Origin: Actinomycetes bacterium
Lineage (GTDB): Bacteria; Actinomycetota; Acidimicrobiia; Acidimicrobiales; Acidimicrobilacustridaceae
Assembly (NCBI GenBank): GCA_029782145.1
Contig: JAKOVH010000026.1
Location: 62,001-126,000 of the forward strand
Reading direction: 5' to 3'
Length of the DNA: 64,000 bases
In this document: piece after piece, positions 33,599 to 42,426 of the stretch
Numbering within the stretch: the stretch's first letter is position 1
Layout of the letters: each line of letters opens with the position of its first letter
Program-made: the position numbers and the translations under genes
The notes under the pieces: model-generated
Told to the model about the DNA's origin: nothing
What the model saw: only the letters and a program-made list of their open reading frames with translations
The model's database searches: none

Positions 33599-33870
33599 CT
33601 CCCCCGTCTACCACCCGACGACGAGCGACGTGACGGATGCCCGCAATTCCTGCCACCGATGGCGCGCCCTGCCGCGTTGACTTACCCGGCGAACGATCTG
33701 CCACTCAGGAAGTCCACCCGGCGGCGGCGAACCAGCGGACCGCACGAGGCGCTGGCTCGGCGCACTCGCGACCGGAAGCTGGCCCAGGATGGTTCGCCGG
33801 TTCATCACTTGGCACGATCGGGGCGATATTCGCTCGGTCATCGAGACCTGGCCGTGCCACCGTGGACCGC

Positions 33871-34326
33871 ATGAGACGGACCGCCTCGCTGGGGGCGGTG
33901 GCCGTCGTCGCAGCGGGCGCGGTCGTGCTGCATCTGCCGGGCAGCCTGTCCGGCGCGCGCCCTGGCGCGCTGCGCGTCTGGGCCACCGCGGCATCGACCG
34001 ACGGCGCCCCGTCGTGCCCGCTGACCGACGACGTGACGGTGGCCGACGACACCGGCAGCACCGTCGTCCGGGCACAGCTCGGCCCCATGGAGGTGGTCAC
34101 AGCCAGCGACGTGGTGGCCGTGTGCGCCTCGGCGCCGGTGGCGGTCTCGTGGCCTCACGCCGACTCCTACACGGTGGTGGTCGACGGCCGGGTCGCCGAG
34201 CGGTGGAAGGCCGACCGCCTCGACGCCGCCGGCTGGAACCTCGACGCCACCGCACCCCAACCCCCGGTGCTCGCCACCGCCCGGCACGAGGGCGATGGGC
34301 ACGAGGCCGACGGGCGGACCGGGTAG
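33871..34326 (+). CDS. Secreted or membrane-anchored hypothetical protein
   Basis: This 151-residue protein starts with a short basic end and a hydrophobic segment (residues 7-24), probably a signal peptide or anchor, followed by a Ser/Asp/Val-rich domain with cysteines (SCPLTDD and AVCAS). No family is recognised. No ribosome-binding site is obvious. The 272 bases upstream contain no gene I can identify. Confidence 0.55.
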   Translation: MRRTASLGAVAVVAAGAVVLHLPGSLSGARPGALRVWATAASTDGAPSCPLTDDVTVADDTGSTVVRAQLGPMEVVTASDVVAVCASAPVAVSWPHADSYTVVVDGRVAERWKADRLDAAGWNLDATAPQPPVLATARHEGDGHEADGRTG

Positions 34327-34364
34327 CGCCGATCGCCAGCAGCCAGCGACCACACTGGACGGCG

Positions 34365-35096
34365 ATGGACGACTTCGTCGTGGCCCGCAACCCGGACGAC
34401 GCCTCCACCCTCCCCTACCTCGTCCGCCTGCCCCTCGGCCCCCACGGCGTGGTGCTCAAGGCCCGCGACACCTGGCCCCGCACGGCCAAGGTCTACTGCC
34501 ATCCCTCCACCGACTGGCCGGCCGAGCCCGAGGTGGTCGAGCGGGTGCCGGTGCGGTCGTGCGTGCGCCGGGGCGCCGCCATCGACCTCGTGCTCGACCG
34601 GGGCCGGGAGAACCGCTCGCAGTTCGTGTTCGCCCAGGCCCGCGGGCGGGAGGTGATCTTCTGGCAGAGCGCCCGCACCGCCAAGCAGGCCCGGCCCAAC
34701 GTGGCCGTGCCCAGCCGGCGGGCGTCGGGCCAGGTTCCCGACATCGTGATCGACAGCCACGAGCGCTACGCCTGGCGGTTCAACGAGCAGCAGGCCACCA
34801 CCCAGCGCCGGGCGCTGCCGGCCGGGGACTATGCGGTGGAGGTCGACGGGCGCATCGTCGCCGCCGTCGAGCGCAAGAGCCTGGCCGACCTGGTCAGCAC
34901 CATGACCGGCGGCAAGCTGCGCTACCTGCTCGCCGCCCTCGCCGAGCTGCCCCACGCCGCGGTGGTGGCGCCGGCGCCGCCGACACCCGCCGAGATCCGG
35001 ACCTGGGCGGCGGCCAACGGCATCGAGGTCTCCGACCGCGGGCGCGTCCCCGGCGCCGTGGTCGCCGCCTACCAGGCCGCCCACTCCGCGCCGTGA
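34365..35096 (+). CDS. ERCC4-type nuclease with C-terminal Lsr2 DNA-binding domain
   Basis: The 243-residue protein has an ERCC4/XPF-type nuclease motif in its middle: GDYAVEVDG followed by VERKSLADLVST (GDY and ERKxxxD). The C-terminal 30 residues match the Lsr2 DNA-binding domain: RTWAAANGIEVSDRGRVPGAVVAAY (RGR anchor for AT-rich minor grooves). It probably cleaves DNA at AT-rich or foreign sites bound by the Lsr2 part. This joint arrangement occurs in other actinobacteria, but its biological role is not well defined. Confidence 0.85.
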   Translation: MDDFVVARNPDDASTLPYLVRLPLGPHGVVLKARDTWPRTAKVYCHPSTDWPAEPEVVERVPVRSCVRRGAAIDLVLDRGRENRSQFVFAQARGREVIFWQSARTAKQARPNVAVPSRRASGQVPDIVIDSHERYAWRFNEQQATTQRRALPAGDYAVEVDGRIVAAVERKSLADLVSTMTGGKLRYLLAALAELPHAAVVAPAPPTPAEIRTWAAANGIEVSDRGRVPGAVVAAYQAAHSAP

Positions 35097-35242
35097 CGGC
35101 AGTGTCGGGTCCACGACAACTCGACCCCGCACCGGCCCTTCCGGGTCGTGGTCGGCTTCGTCAGCGGTCACCTCGCCGGCGAGACGCACTGGCCCGGCTG
35201 GACCCGAAGGCCGTCGTCGCGCTCGGCGGCGGCTGATCCGTG

Positions 35243-36061
35243 TCACGCCACGATCGAGAGGCTCCGCTGGATCGTCTCCAGCACCGCCTGGTCGGGCGGG
35301 GGCGGCACGGTGGCACCGGGGATGCGCCGGCAGTTGGCGATGGCCCGGGCCACGTTCGCCCCGGTGATGGCCGGGGTGTGGCAGCCCGCGATGACCCTGG
35401 GATCGAGCGCCTCGATGCGGTCGACCGTGCGCTGGAACCGGGCGTGGTCGGCGATCTCCAGCCAGGGGCTGATGTAGCTGTCGAACATGGCCACGCCGTC
35501 GAGCCAGAACGTCGGGTCGAGCTCCCCCACGTCGACGGTCGGCGTGAGCATCGGTGTGGCGAAGCAGTCCGAGCTCCAGTAGACGCCCGTGGTGGGGTCG
35601 AACAGGCCTCGGGTGGTGGGGCTGTCGAAGATGGGCGGGCGCACCGCGTGCAGCACCCGGTCGCCGACATCGAGCGTCTCGCCGTCGGCCAGCCACCGCC
35701 ACCGCTCGGGCCCGCACTCGAGGGTGAGGCCCATCCGCTTGGTCATGAACCAGTTCACGACGAGCGTGGCGTTCGGGCATCGCTCCATGAGGGTGTTCAC
35801 GCTGCCGGTGTGGTCGATGTCGTCATGGGAGACATAGATCCAGCGCACGTCCTCCGGGTCGACCAGCGAGAACACGTCGGCCACCACCTGCTCGCTGCTC
35901 CACGGCACCCCGGTGTCGACGACGACCGGCTGGGCGCTGCGGATGACCATGCAGTTCAGGGGCACCAGCACCGGGTCCTGGCCCTCGCCGTCGTGGTCGT
36001 GCACGAGGAACGTCTCGGGCGCGATGCGGGTGGGCGGGATGAGGGTCTTGGTCGTGTCCAT
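35243..36061 (-). CDS. MBL-fold metallohydrolase, flavodiiron-like
   Basis: The 272-residue protein has an MBL-fold metal motif SHDDIDHTG (about 100-108) followed by the later WSSDCF acidic strand and CHTPA. The pattern H-x-D-x-D-H resembles the oxygen-binding di-iron (ODP) subfamily of flavodiiron proteins more than beta-lactamases. No flavodoxin domain is attached. It may reduce O2 or NO with an external electron donor. The ATG follows GGAGG. It is divergent from a TetR gene, a likely regulator. Confidence 0.85.
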   Translation of the reverse strand: MDTTKTLIPPTRIAPETFLVHDHDGEGQDPVLVPLNCMVIRSAQPVVVDTGVPWSSEQVVADVFSLVDPEDVRWIYVSHDDIDHTGSVNTLMERCPNATLVVNWFMTKRMGLTLECGPERWRWLADGETLDVGDRVLHAVRPPIFDSPTTRGLFDPTTGVYWSSDCFATPMLTPTVDVGELDPTFWLDGVAMFDSYISPWLEIADHARFQRTVDRIEALDPRVIAGCHTPAITGANVARAIANCRRIPGATVPPPPDQAVLETIQRSLSIVA

Positions 36062-36209
36062 GGCGGTTCCTCCGTTGTGTCTGGTCGTACGAGGCCGCGC
36101 GCGTCCAGCGCTCGGCCCGCGGGTCGTCGGCTCGTGGGCCAGGGCGCGCTCGTCCACGCCGGCGTCGCCCCGGTGTCCCACCCGATGAGCCAGGTTCGTG
36201 GGACTCGTG

Positions 36210-36215
36210 TACCAT
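36210..36215 (+). promoter_or_regulatory. -10 box of the TetR gene
   Basis: TACCAT lies 6 bases before the ATG at 36222, and no ribosome-binding site is present. This supports a leaderless start for the regulator and fixes which of the possible start codons is used. Confidence 0.45.
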
Positions 36216-36221
36216 GACGGC

Positions 36222-36890
36222 ATGAGCGTTCCACGTCAAGGGGGTGATGTCGCCACGGGTCGGGTGAACCAGAAGCGCCGCACCCGCGCCGCCATCGTCG
36301 AGGCGGCCAAGGCGCTGCTGGCCGAGGGCACCACGCCGACCGTGGCCCAGGCGGCCGAGGCGGCCGAGGTCTCGCGCACCACCGCCTACCGCTACTTCCC
36401 CACCCAGGAGTCGCTGCTGCTCGAGGTCGCCGTGAACGTCGACGTCGACGACATCGAGGAGCTGGTGGCCTCACCGCTCGGCGACGAGTCACCGGTCGAC
36501 CGCGTCGTCGCCGTGCTGCGGGCCTTCAACGAGCACGTGGTCGACGAGGAGGTCCGCTACCGGACCGTGCACCGCCTCTACCTCGACCTGTGGCTGGCCG
36601 CCGTGGCCGACGGCGACGACGTGCCCGTCGTGCGGGAGGGCCGCCGGCGCCGCTGGATCACCGACACCCTCAGCCCGGCCCTCGCCGGTTTGCCGGCTAC
36701 CGATCGCGAACGGCTCCTGGCCGCCCTCACCATGCTCTGCGGGCCCGAGGCCATCACCGCCCTGCGCGACGTCGCCCGACTCGACGCCGACCAGGCCGTC
36801 GACGTGGCCGAGTGGGCCGCCCGCACGCTGATCGAGGCCACCCTCCGACCGGAACCAGCGACGAGGAAGAGGCCCACGAAGTCGTCGTAG
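36222..36890 (+). CDS. TetR family transcriptional regulator
   Basis: The 222-residue protein has an N-terminal TetR HTH (KRRTRAAIVEAAKALL, TVAQAAEAAEVSRTTAYRYFPTQESLLLE) and a variable C-terminal ligand domain. Divergent placement from the MBL-fold gene suggests it represses that gene. Upstream in-frame ATG and GTG codons exist; the ATG at MSVPRQ was chosen because the TACCAT box lies 6 bases before it. Confidence 0.88.
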   Translation: MSVPRQGGDVATGRVNQKRRTRAAIVEAAKALLAEGTTPTVAQAAEAAEVSRTTAYRYFPTQESLLLEVAVNVDVDDIEELVASPLGDESPVDRVVAVLRAFNEHVVDEEVRYRTVHRLYLDLWLAAVADGDDVPVVREGRRRRWITDTLSPALAGLPATDRERLLAALTMLCGPEAITALRDVARLDADQAVDVAEWAARTLIEATLRPEPATRKRPTKSS

Positions 36891-36899
36891 GCGGCGCCG

Positions 36900-37643
36900 T
36901 CAGCGGCGGTACTCGGGGTTCTCCCAGTCGAAGCGCTGGCCGTCGTCCCACGCGGCACGCTGGTTGCCGTAGGCGGGGATGCCGCCGGCGCCGCGCAGCA
37001 TCGACGCCAGGTGCATCAGGTTCCACGTCATGAAGGTGGTGTTGCGGGCGGTGAACTCGTTCTCCGGACCGCCCGAGCCGGGGTCGAGGTACGACGGACC
37101 GGGCCCCGCCTCACCGATCCAGCCGGCGTCGGCCTGCGGCGGGATGACGTAGCCGATGTGCTGGAGGCTGTAGAGGACGTCCATGGCGCAGTGCTTGATG
37201 CCGTCCTCGTTGCCGGTGATGAGGCAGCCGCCGACCTTGCCGTAGTACCGCCACTGGCCCTGCTCGTTGAGCTCACCCGACGAGGCGTAGAGCCGCTCGA
37301 TGCACCGCTTGGTGACGGAGCTGTTGTCGCCCAGCCAGATCGGCCCGGCGATCACCAGGATGTCCGACGCCCACACCTTCTCCTGGATGGCGGGCCACTC
37401 GTCGACCTCCCACCCGTGCTCGGTCATGTCCGGCCACACGCCCGGGGCGACGTCGTGGTCGACGAGGCGAATGCACTCGGTCGCCACGCCGTGGCGGTCC
37501 ATGATCTCGCGTGACGCGTCGACGAGGCCCTGGGTGTTGGAGATCTCCGGCGACCGCTTGAGGGTGCAGTTGACGTACAACGCCCGCAGCCCGGTGAAGT
37601 CCGGTGCTGGACCGCCGTCGCCGCCGGACGCGGGAGCGACCAT
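36900..37643 (-). CDS. Flavodoxin-fold NAD(P)H-dependent FMN reductase
   Basis: The 247-residue protein has the flavodoxin-like P-loop variant NCTLKRSPEISNT (about residues 24-36), ASDILVIAGPIWLGDNSSVTKRCIERL, and GGCLITGNEDG. These segments fit the NADPH-dependent FMN reductase/flavodoxin_2-like family, which supplies reduced flavin or reduces quinones. It is convergent with the TetR gene, with 9 bases between the two stop codons. The ATG was chosen at MVAPAS because upstream sequence belongs to the next gene's promoter region. Confidence 0.85.
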   Translation of the reverse strand: MVAPASGGDGGPAPDFTGLRALYVNCTLKRSPEISNTQGLVDASREIMDRHGVATECIRLVDHDVAPGVWPDMTEHGWEVDEWPAIQEKVWASDILVIAGPIWLGDNSSVTKRCIERLYASSGELNEQGQWRYYGKVGGCLITGNEDGIKHCAMDVLYSLQHIGYVIPPQADAGWIGEAGPGPSYLDPGSGGPENEFTARNTTFMTWNLMHLASMLRGAGGIPAYGNQRAAWDDGQRFDWENPEYRR

Positions 37644-37712
37644 GCCGCGAAGGTAGCCACGCCCCGCCGGCCGTGCTCGGGATCGACGCTCGACCACCGC
37701 GGCCGAGCCCGC

Positions 37713-37740
37713 TCAAGGGTCGAGCGCGATGCGCCGACGA
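37713..37740 (+). promoter_or_regulatory. Sigma-28/WhiG-like promoter before the DUF4328 gene
   Basis: TCAAGG-N14-GCCGACGA. It lies 44 bases before the start codon, with a purine-rich GGCGGAAGCGAG ribosome-binding region between them. It shares both boxes and the spacing with the sites at 22199 and 42512. Confidence 0.6.
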
Positions 37741-37783
37741 CTCGGGAGAGGCAGTGGCCCTCGGGCCGGAAGGCGGAAGCGAG

Positions 37784-39430
37784 ATGGACACGAGCGACCC
37801 GTGGCAGGGACCGGGCAGCACCCCTGCGCCCGACGGCCCCGCGTCGACGCCCGGCCCGGCCGCTCCCACTCCCCCACCCGGCGCGCCGCCCTTCGCACCG
37901 CCGCCGTTCGCGCCGCCGGGCAGCTCGGCCACCCCACCCCCGCCTCCGCCACCGCCCACCCCGCCGGCGTCGTCGCTGTGGCCCCCACCGCCTGAGCCGG
38001 TGGCCTACGGCGCCACCCCCTACCTGTCGCCCTACGGGCCGCCGCCGCGCCCGGTCCGTCCCGTCAGCACCGCCCTGTCGGCATGGCTGCAGGTGCTGTT
38101 CTGGGTCGTGGCCGGCGCCTCGGCGCTGGGTGCGGTGGTCGTCATCGGTGCCCGCAGCGCCTTCGAGCAGTTCATGAGCGGCCCACCGAGCGCGGACCGC
38201 TACCAGCGCTGGCTCGACGCCGACAACGGCCTCACCGGCGTGGCCGGGCTGTACACCCTGGCCGCCGTCGCCCTCGCCGTGGTGATGATCATCTGGACCT
38301 GGCGCTGTCACCGGGCCGCCGACTCGCTCCAGCCCGGGCCGCGCAAGTACAGCTCGGGCTGGGCCATCGGCGCCTGGTTCGTCCCCGTCGCCAGCCTCGT
38401 GCTGCCGAAGCTCGTCATCGACGAGACCGAGCGCATCTCGGTGGCGCCCCGCTCGCAGGGCCGTGCCGTCGACTGGAAGGCGGCGCGCACCTCGCCGATC
38501 GGCTGGGTGTGGTGGGGCCTGTTCGTGGTGGTCGCCCTCTTGCGGGTGAGGAGCGGGCTGACCCACATCGACCTGAGCGTCGACCCCGACCAGAGCGTCA
38601 TCAGCGGCTACTACCTGAACCTCGTCGCCGCCTACGGGCTCGGCGCGGTGAGCGCGGCGTGCGGCGCGCTGTTCGTGCGCAAGGCCTCGCGCCCGCTCAC
38701 GCCCGCCGGGTTGTCCGTGACCAACACCGGCGGGGCCACCTCGGCGGGAACCGCCGCTCGCCCCGCCCCGACGTCGTGGGCGCCGACGGCTCCCGAGCCG
38801 GCGTGGACGCCACTGCCCGCCACTCCCTGGAGCCAGCCCGTCGAGGGGCAGATGGCGCGCTGCGAGATCTGCCGCACCATCCTCGGTGCCCACACCGCCA
38901 GGTGCCCGGTGTGCGGCAAGCAGCGCCACGTCTCCCCGCCCCCCGCACCCGTCGCCCCCGCCCCGGGCGCCGCCGCTACCGCAGACCGGCCGCCGGCCGC
39001 AGCCGGGGCACCGGCCCCACCCCCGCCGCCCGGGCCTTTCGCCCACCGGGTGGGAACGCCGGCGGGGGCGCCGCCGCCGCCGGCACGCAAGGCCAGCCCG
39101 GTGCTGGTCGTCATGGTGTCGCTGATGGTCGTGGCCCTGGTCTGCGTCGTGGCGGTGACCTTCCTCGGACGGACCTCGAGCAGCGACACCGCGACCCGCA
39201 CCGGCAGCTCGTCGGGCGGTTACTCCGACACCATGGAGCAGGTGTTCGTCGCCGGCTGCACGCAGTCCGGCGGCAGCCCGTCGCAGTGCCAGTGCGCCCT
39301 CGACACGGTCGAGAGCATGTACGACGCCAAGGAGCTCCAGGACCTCTCCGACCGCTACCAGCGCACGGGCAACCTGCCCAGCGAGCTCACCTCGGCCATC
39401 CAGCGCCGCTGCGTGTCGAACGGCGCCTGA
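37784..39430 (+). CDS. DUF4328 membrane protein with zinc ribbon and extracellular tail
   Basis: The 548-residue protein begins with about 75 residues of Pro-rich low-complexity sequence. A four-helix membrane domain follows (about 105-300) with the DUF4328 features (WRCHRAADSL, WAIGAWFVPVASLVLPKLVI, WVWWGLF). Next come a rubredoxin-like zinc ribbon (CEIC...CPVC, about 365-385), another Pro/Ala-rich linker, a fifth membrane helix (about 445-465) and a C-terminal domain with three Cys (AGCTQS...CQCALD). The architecture suggests a membrane sensor or assembly factor. A sigma-28-like promoter precedes it. Confidence 0.8.
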   Translation: MDTSDPWQGPGSTPAPDGPASTPGPAAPTPPPGAPPFAPPPFAPPGSSATPPPPPPPPTPPASSLWPPPPEPVAYGATPYLSPYGPPPRPVRPVSTALSAWLQVLFWVVAGASALGAVVVIGARSAFEQFMSGPPSADRYQRWLDADNGLTGVAGLYTLAAVALAVVMIIWTWRCHRAADSLQPGPRKYSSGWAIGAWFVPVASLVLPKLVIDETERISVAPRSQGRAVDWKAARTSPIGWVWWGLFVVVALLRVRSGLTHIDLSVDPDQSVISGYYLNLVAAYGLGAVSAACGALFVRKASRPLTPAGLSVTNTGGATSAGTAARPAPTSWAPTAPEPAWTPLPATPWSQPVEGQMARCEICRTILGAHTARCPVCGKQRHVSPPPAPVAPAPGAAATADRPPAAAGAPAPPPPPGPFAHRVGTPAGAPPPPARKASPVLVVMVSLMVVALVCVVAVTFLGRTSSSDTATRTGSSSGGYSDTMEQVFVAGCTQSGGSPSQCQCALDTVESMYDAKELQDLSDRYQRTGNLPSELTSAIQRRCVSNGA

Positions 39431-39459
39431 ACCCGAGCTCGCCGGGCCCGCTCAGCTCG

Positions 39460-40401
39460 TCAGCCGGGCGGGCGCTGGAGGGTGACGGTGGCCCGGGCGC
39501 CGAGGCGGTCGTCGGCGCCGGCGTCGAGCAGCTCGACGGTGACCACGCTGTGGTCGGCCGCGTCGCGCACGACCGACGCCCGGGTGCGGGCCGGGCCGGT
39601 GCGGACCTGTGACAGGTAGTGGATCTGCACGTCGGTGGCCACCAGCTCCGGGCGCACCGCTTCGGCGGCCGCCTCGACGGCCAGGGCCTGCACCGCGCCG
39701 TTGATGGTGCCGATGCTGTTGGCCACGTAGGGGGCGTGGGCCACCTCCACCACGCCGGCGGGTACGTCGACGAGCCGCAGACCGGCCCGGCTGCGCATGG
39801 TGCCCTCCACCGGCAGGCCGCTCGCTCGCTCCCTCACCTCACCGATCCAGTGGGCGGGGTCGTAGTCGTCGGCGTGCTGCGGATCGGGGGCGCTGGACGG
39901 CAGGCGCACGAAGGTCAGCAGGGCGCGGCCGGCGAAGGTCAGCCGACCCGTGCCGTGCGGGCCCGTTCCGCCGTCGAGCTCGGCCTGCACCTCGGCGAGG
40001 TCGTCGACGCCGTGGCCGTCGTAGAGGTCGGCGCCGACCACGACCACCCGCTTGCCGAGGCGCACCAGGCGGTGGTCGCCCACCACCGGGCCGTCGGTGA
40101 TCCAGCCGCCGGCGTGCACGGCGAGGTCCTGGGTGGCGGTCCAGTCCGGGCGGCAGTTGGCCAGCGCAGGGTCGGAGCCCGCGACGTCGACCATGGTGAC
40201 GAGCAGGCTGAGCGCCGCCGCACCCGCAGCGTTGCGGACGCCGTCGGCGAGCGGCGCGCTGGCCAGTGCCCGCTCCCTCGTGAGCAGCACGGTGGACAGG
40301 CCGAGGTCGCCCACGAAGTTGCGCTCGCGCGACACGACGATGCGCTCGCCGTCGGCCCGCGCCTCGGCGCCCGTGCTCTCGATCTGCACCATGGGACCCA
40401 T
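39460..40401 (-). CDS. Double-hotdog thioesterase-like protein A
   Basis: The 313-residue protein has two hotdog domains in tandem. The first ends near residue 150 with DLYDGHGVDDL; the second has NSIGTINGAVQALAVEAAAEAV and VATDVQIHYLSQV. This layout is seen in PaaI/acyl-CoA thioesterase-like proteins of actinobacteria, in which two half-sites make one barrel pair. A close paralogue is encoded 1.1 kb downstream on the + coordinate axis, with a DUF4352-like gene between them. The start may be the ATG three codons later. Confidence 0.8.
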   Translation of the reverse strand: MGPMVQIESTGAEARADGERIVVSRERNFVGDLGLSTVLLTRERALASAPLADGVRNAAGAAALSLLVTMVDVAGSDPALANCRPDWTATQDLAVHAGGWITDGPVVGDHRLVRLGKRVVVVGADLYDGHGVDDLAEVQAELDGGTGPHGTGRLTFAGRALLTFVRLPSSAPDPQHADDYDPAHWIGEVRERASGLPVEGTMRSRAGLRLVDVPAGVVEVAHAPYVANSIGTINGAVQALAVEAAAEAVRPELVATDVQIHYLSQVRTGPARTRASVVRDAADHSVVTVELLDAGADDRLGARATVTLQRPPG

Positions 40402-40506
40402 GGTGGCCGCCGCGGTTTCTAACGCTCAAGTCAGCCCGCGGGGCCGACGCTTCCCAGCCCGGCCGGCAGGCAGGTGCGGGCCGGCCGGACCCGGCCAGCG
40501 CCAGGG

Positions 40507-41352
40507 CTACGGGAGGGCGAACCGGACGCCGGTGGTGCTGGCGTCGCCGGCGACCTGCAGCACCAGGCCCGTCGAGGTGTCCGGCACCTGGAACACCGTC
40601 CACCCCCGAGCCGTGGCGCCGGGCGCCACGGTGCCGTCGACGGGCGGCAGGTCGTCGTCGGTGGGCACGACCTCGAACCGGTTGCCCTGCGCGTCGTAGA
40701 GGGCGTACATCACCAGCGCACCGACCATCAGCTCCTTGCTGCCCGCGTTGGTCATGGAGACGTCGACGGCCAGGAAGTGCGTGCCCTCGATCGGCTGGGC
40801 GAACGGGTTGGGCGACACGTAGGGGTCCATGGCGCCGTTGAAGGTGACGGTCCAGTCCCCGGTCGTGCCCTCGTCGCCGACCCCCTTGGCCGCCGGCGCG
40901 GGCTCCGCGGACGCGCTGCTGGCAGAGGGGCCGGTGTCGGCGGCGCTCGTGGCGTCGCCGCCCGACGATCCGACGTTGGGCACCAGCGCCACGATCACGA
41001 CCGTGGAGACGACGGTGCCCAGCACCCCCAGGATCACGCCGGCCAGGCTGGCGGACCGACCCCTGCCCACCCGGCGGGCGCGGCGCAGCCCGAAGCTGCC
41101 CACCACGACGGCGAGCACGCCGCCCACCGGCCCGAGCAGCACGAACGACGAGATGCCGAGCACCAGCGCGGCGACCGCCAGGCGGTTGCGACGTACCACC
41201 ACCGCCGGCTTCGGCGGCAGGGCGGTCGGGCTCGAGGGGTACGGCACCCACATGGTGCTGGGCGGGGCAATCGACGACAGCGGAGGGTCCGACGGACGCC
41301 ACGGGTGCTCCGTCGGTCCTCCGGGACCAGCTCCGCCCACCATCTCGCTCAT
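40507..41352 (-). CDS. DUF4190/DUF4352-like membrane protein
   Basis: The 281-residue protein has an N-terminal Pro/Ser-rich segment, two or three transmembrane helices (about 60-140; LAVAALVLGISSFVLLGPVGG and SLAGVILGVLGTVVSTVV) like DUF4190, and an extracellular beta-sandwich of the DUF4352 type (DWTVTFNGAMDPYV, HFLAVDVSMTNAGSKEL). It lies between the two double-hotdog genes, on the same strand. Confidence 0.75.
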   Translation of the reverse strand: MSEMVGGAGPGGPTEHPWRPSDPPLSSIAPPSTMWVPYPSSPTALPPKPAVVVRRNRLAVAALVLGISSFVLLGPVGGVLAVVVGSFGLRRARRVGRGRSASLAGVILGVLGTVVSTVVIVALVPNVGSSGGDATSAADTGPSASSASAEPAPAAKGVGDEGTTGDWTVTFNGAMDPYVSPNPFAQPIEGTHFLAVDVSMTNAGSKELMVGALVMYALYDAQGNRFEVVPTDDDLPPVDGTVAPGATARGWTVFQVPDTSTGLVLQVAGDASTTGVRFALP

Positions 41353-41496
41353 GGCCACCCCCGGTGGTCTGCAGATCGAGCCGCCCGCCACCGCGGCCCC
41401 TCGCCCGACCCCGCGTGACGGCACGACGTTAGTGCACGAGCTACATGCAGCGCCGTGCGTGTGGCGACCCGGTGTGCTCCCCGCTCTGCGCTCGCC

Positions 41497-42426
41497 TCAC
41501 GGAGCCTGGAGGACCACGGTGGCCAGGTCGAGCAGCAGCTCGTCGTGGCCGGCGTCGACCGCCTCGAGGGTGACCACGGCGTGGCCGTCGGCGACGCGGG
41601 AGACCTCGGCGCGGGTGCGGGCCGGCCCCGCCGCGACCTGGGCCAGGTAGTGGATCTGAGCGTCGGTGGCGACCAGCCCGGGGCACACCGCCTCCGCGGC
41701 CGCCTGGAACAGCGCGCCGAGCACTCCCCCGTTGATCGTTCCGAAGCTGTTGCGCACGTAGTCGCTGCGGGCGATCTCGACCACGCCGTGCTCGGCGTCG
41801 ACCACGTGCAGCCCGAGCCGGTCGAGCATGTGGCCCCGTGGCGGCTCGAGCGGCGCCATCGCCCGCTGCTGGCCGACGAGCTGCGCGGGATCGAACGTGC
41901 CGGCCGACGCCGAGGCGGTGCGGGGGATGCGGGCGAAGGTGAGCAGGGCCTTGGCGGCCAGGGTCGGGCCCGCGCCGCCCGCCACCGGAGCCTGGAGGCC
42001 GCCGGCCAGCTCGTCGAGGTCGTCGACCCCGTGGCCGTCGAACACCTTCACCGCCACCACCACCGTGTTCTGCCCGAGGCGCACCAAGCGGGCGTCGGCC
42101 ACCGCAGGGCCGTCGGTGAGCCCGGCAGTGGCGTGCACGGACATGTCCTGGGTGGCCGTCCAGTCCGGGGCGCCGGCGATGAGCGCGACCGGAGCGGCGG
42201 CGATGTCGATGAGGGCGGCGAGGAAGCCGAGGGCGGCCGACCCAGCGGCGTTGCGCACCCCGTCGACGACCGGGGCCAGCATCAGGTTGCGGTCCCGCGT
42301 CACCTGCAGCGAGCGGGTGTCGAGGTCGCGCAGGAAGTGGCGCTCGGGCGGGTACGCCGGGCGCCCATCTGCCGTCACCGCTGCACGCTCCCCATCGATC
42401 TGACCTCCCCACCCGTCGCTGGCCAT
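41497..42426 (-). CDS. Double-hotdog thioesterase-like protein B
   Basis: The 309-residue protein is a paralogue of the double-hotdog protein at 39.5-40.4 kb. Both share FLRDLDTRSL/FVGDLGLSTV, GVRNAAGSAAL, DWTATQD and the SFGTINGGV/SIGTINGAV signature, and have the same length within a few residues. The first hotdog lacks an obvious catalytic acidic residue in the usual place. It probably acts on acyl-CoA or another thioester. Confidence 0.8.
   Translation of the reverse strand: MASDGWGGQIDGERAAVTADGRPAYPPERHFLRDLDTRSLQVTRDRNLMLAPVVDGVRNAAGSAALGFLAALIDIAAAPVALIAGAPDWTATQDMSVHATAGLTDGPAVADARLVRLGQNTVVVAVKVFDGHGVDDLDELAGGLQAPVAGGAGPTLAAKALLTFARIPRTASASAGTFDPAQLVGQQRAMAPLEPPRGHMLDRLGLHVVDAEHGVVEIARSDYVRNSFGTINGGVLGALFQAAAEAVCPGLVATDAQIHYLAQVAAGPARTRAEVSRVADGHAVVTLEAVDAGHDELLLDLATVVLQAP

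Noticed and set aside
35097..35242. Possible remnant of a cell-wall-binding repeat (ALARLDPKAVVALGGG before a stop at 35236)
   Set aside because: The match is only about 16 residues and low-complexity; it cannot be separated from chance in this GC-rich sequence.
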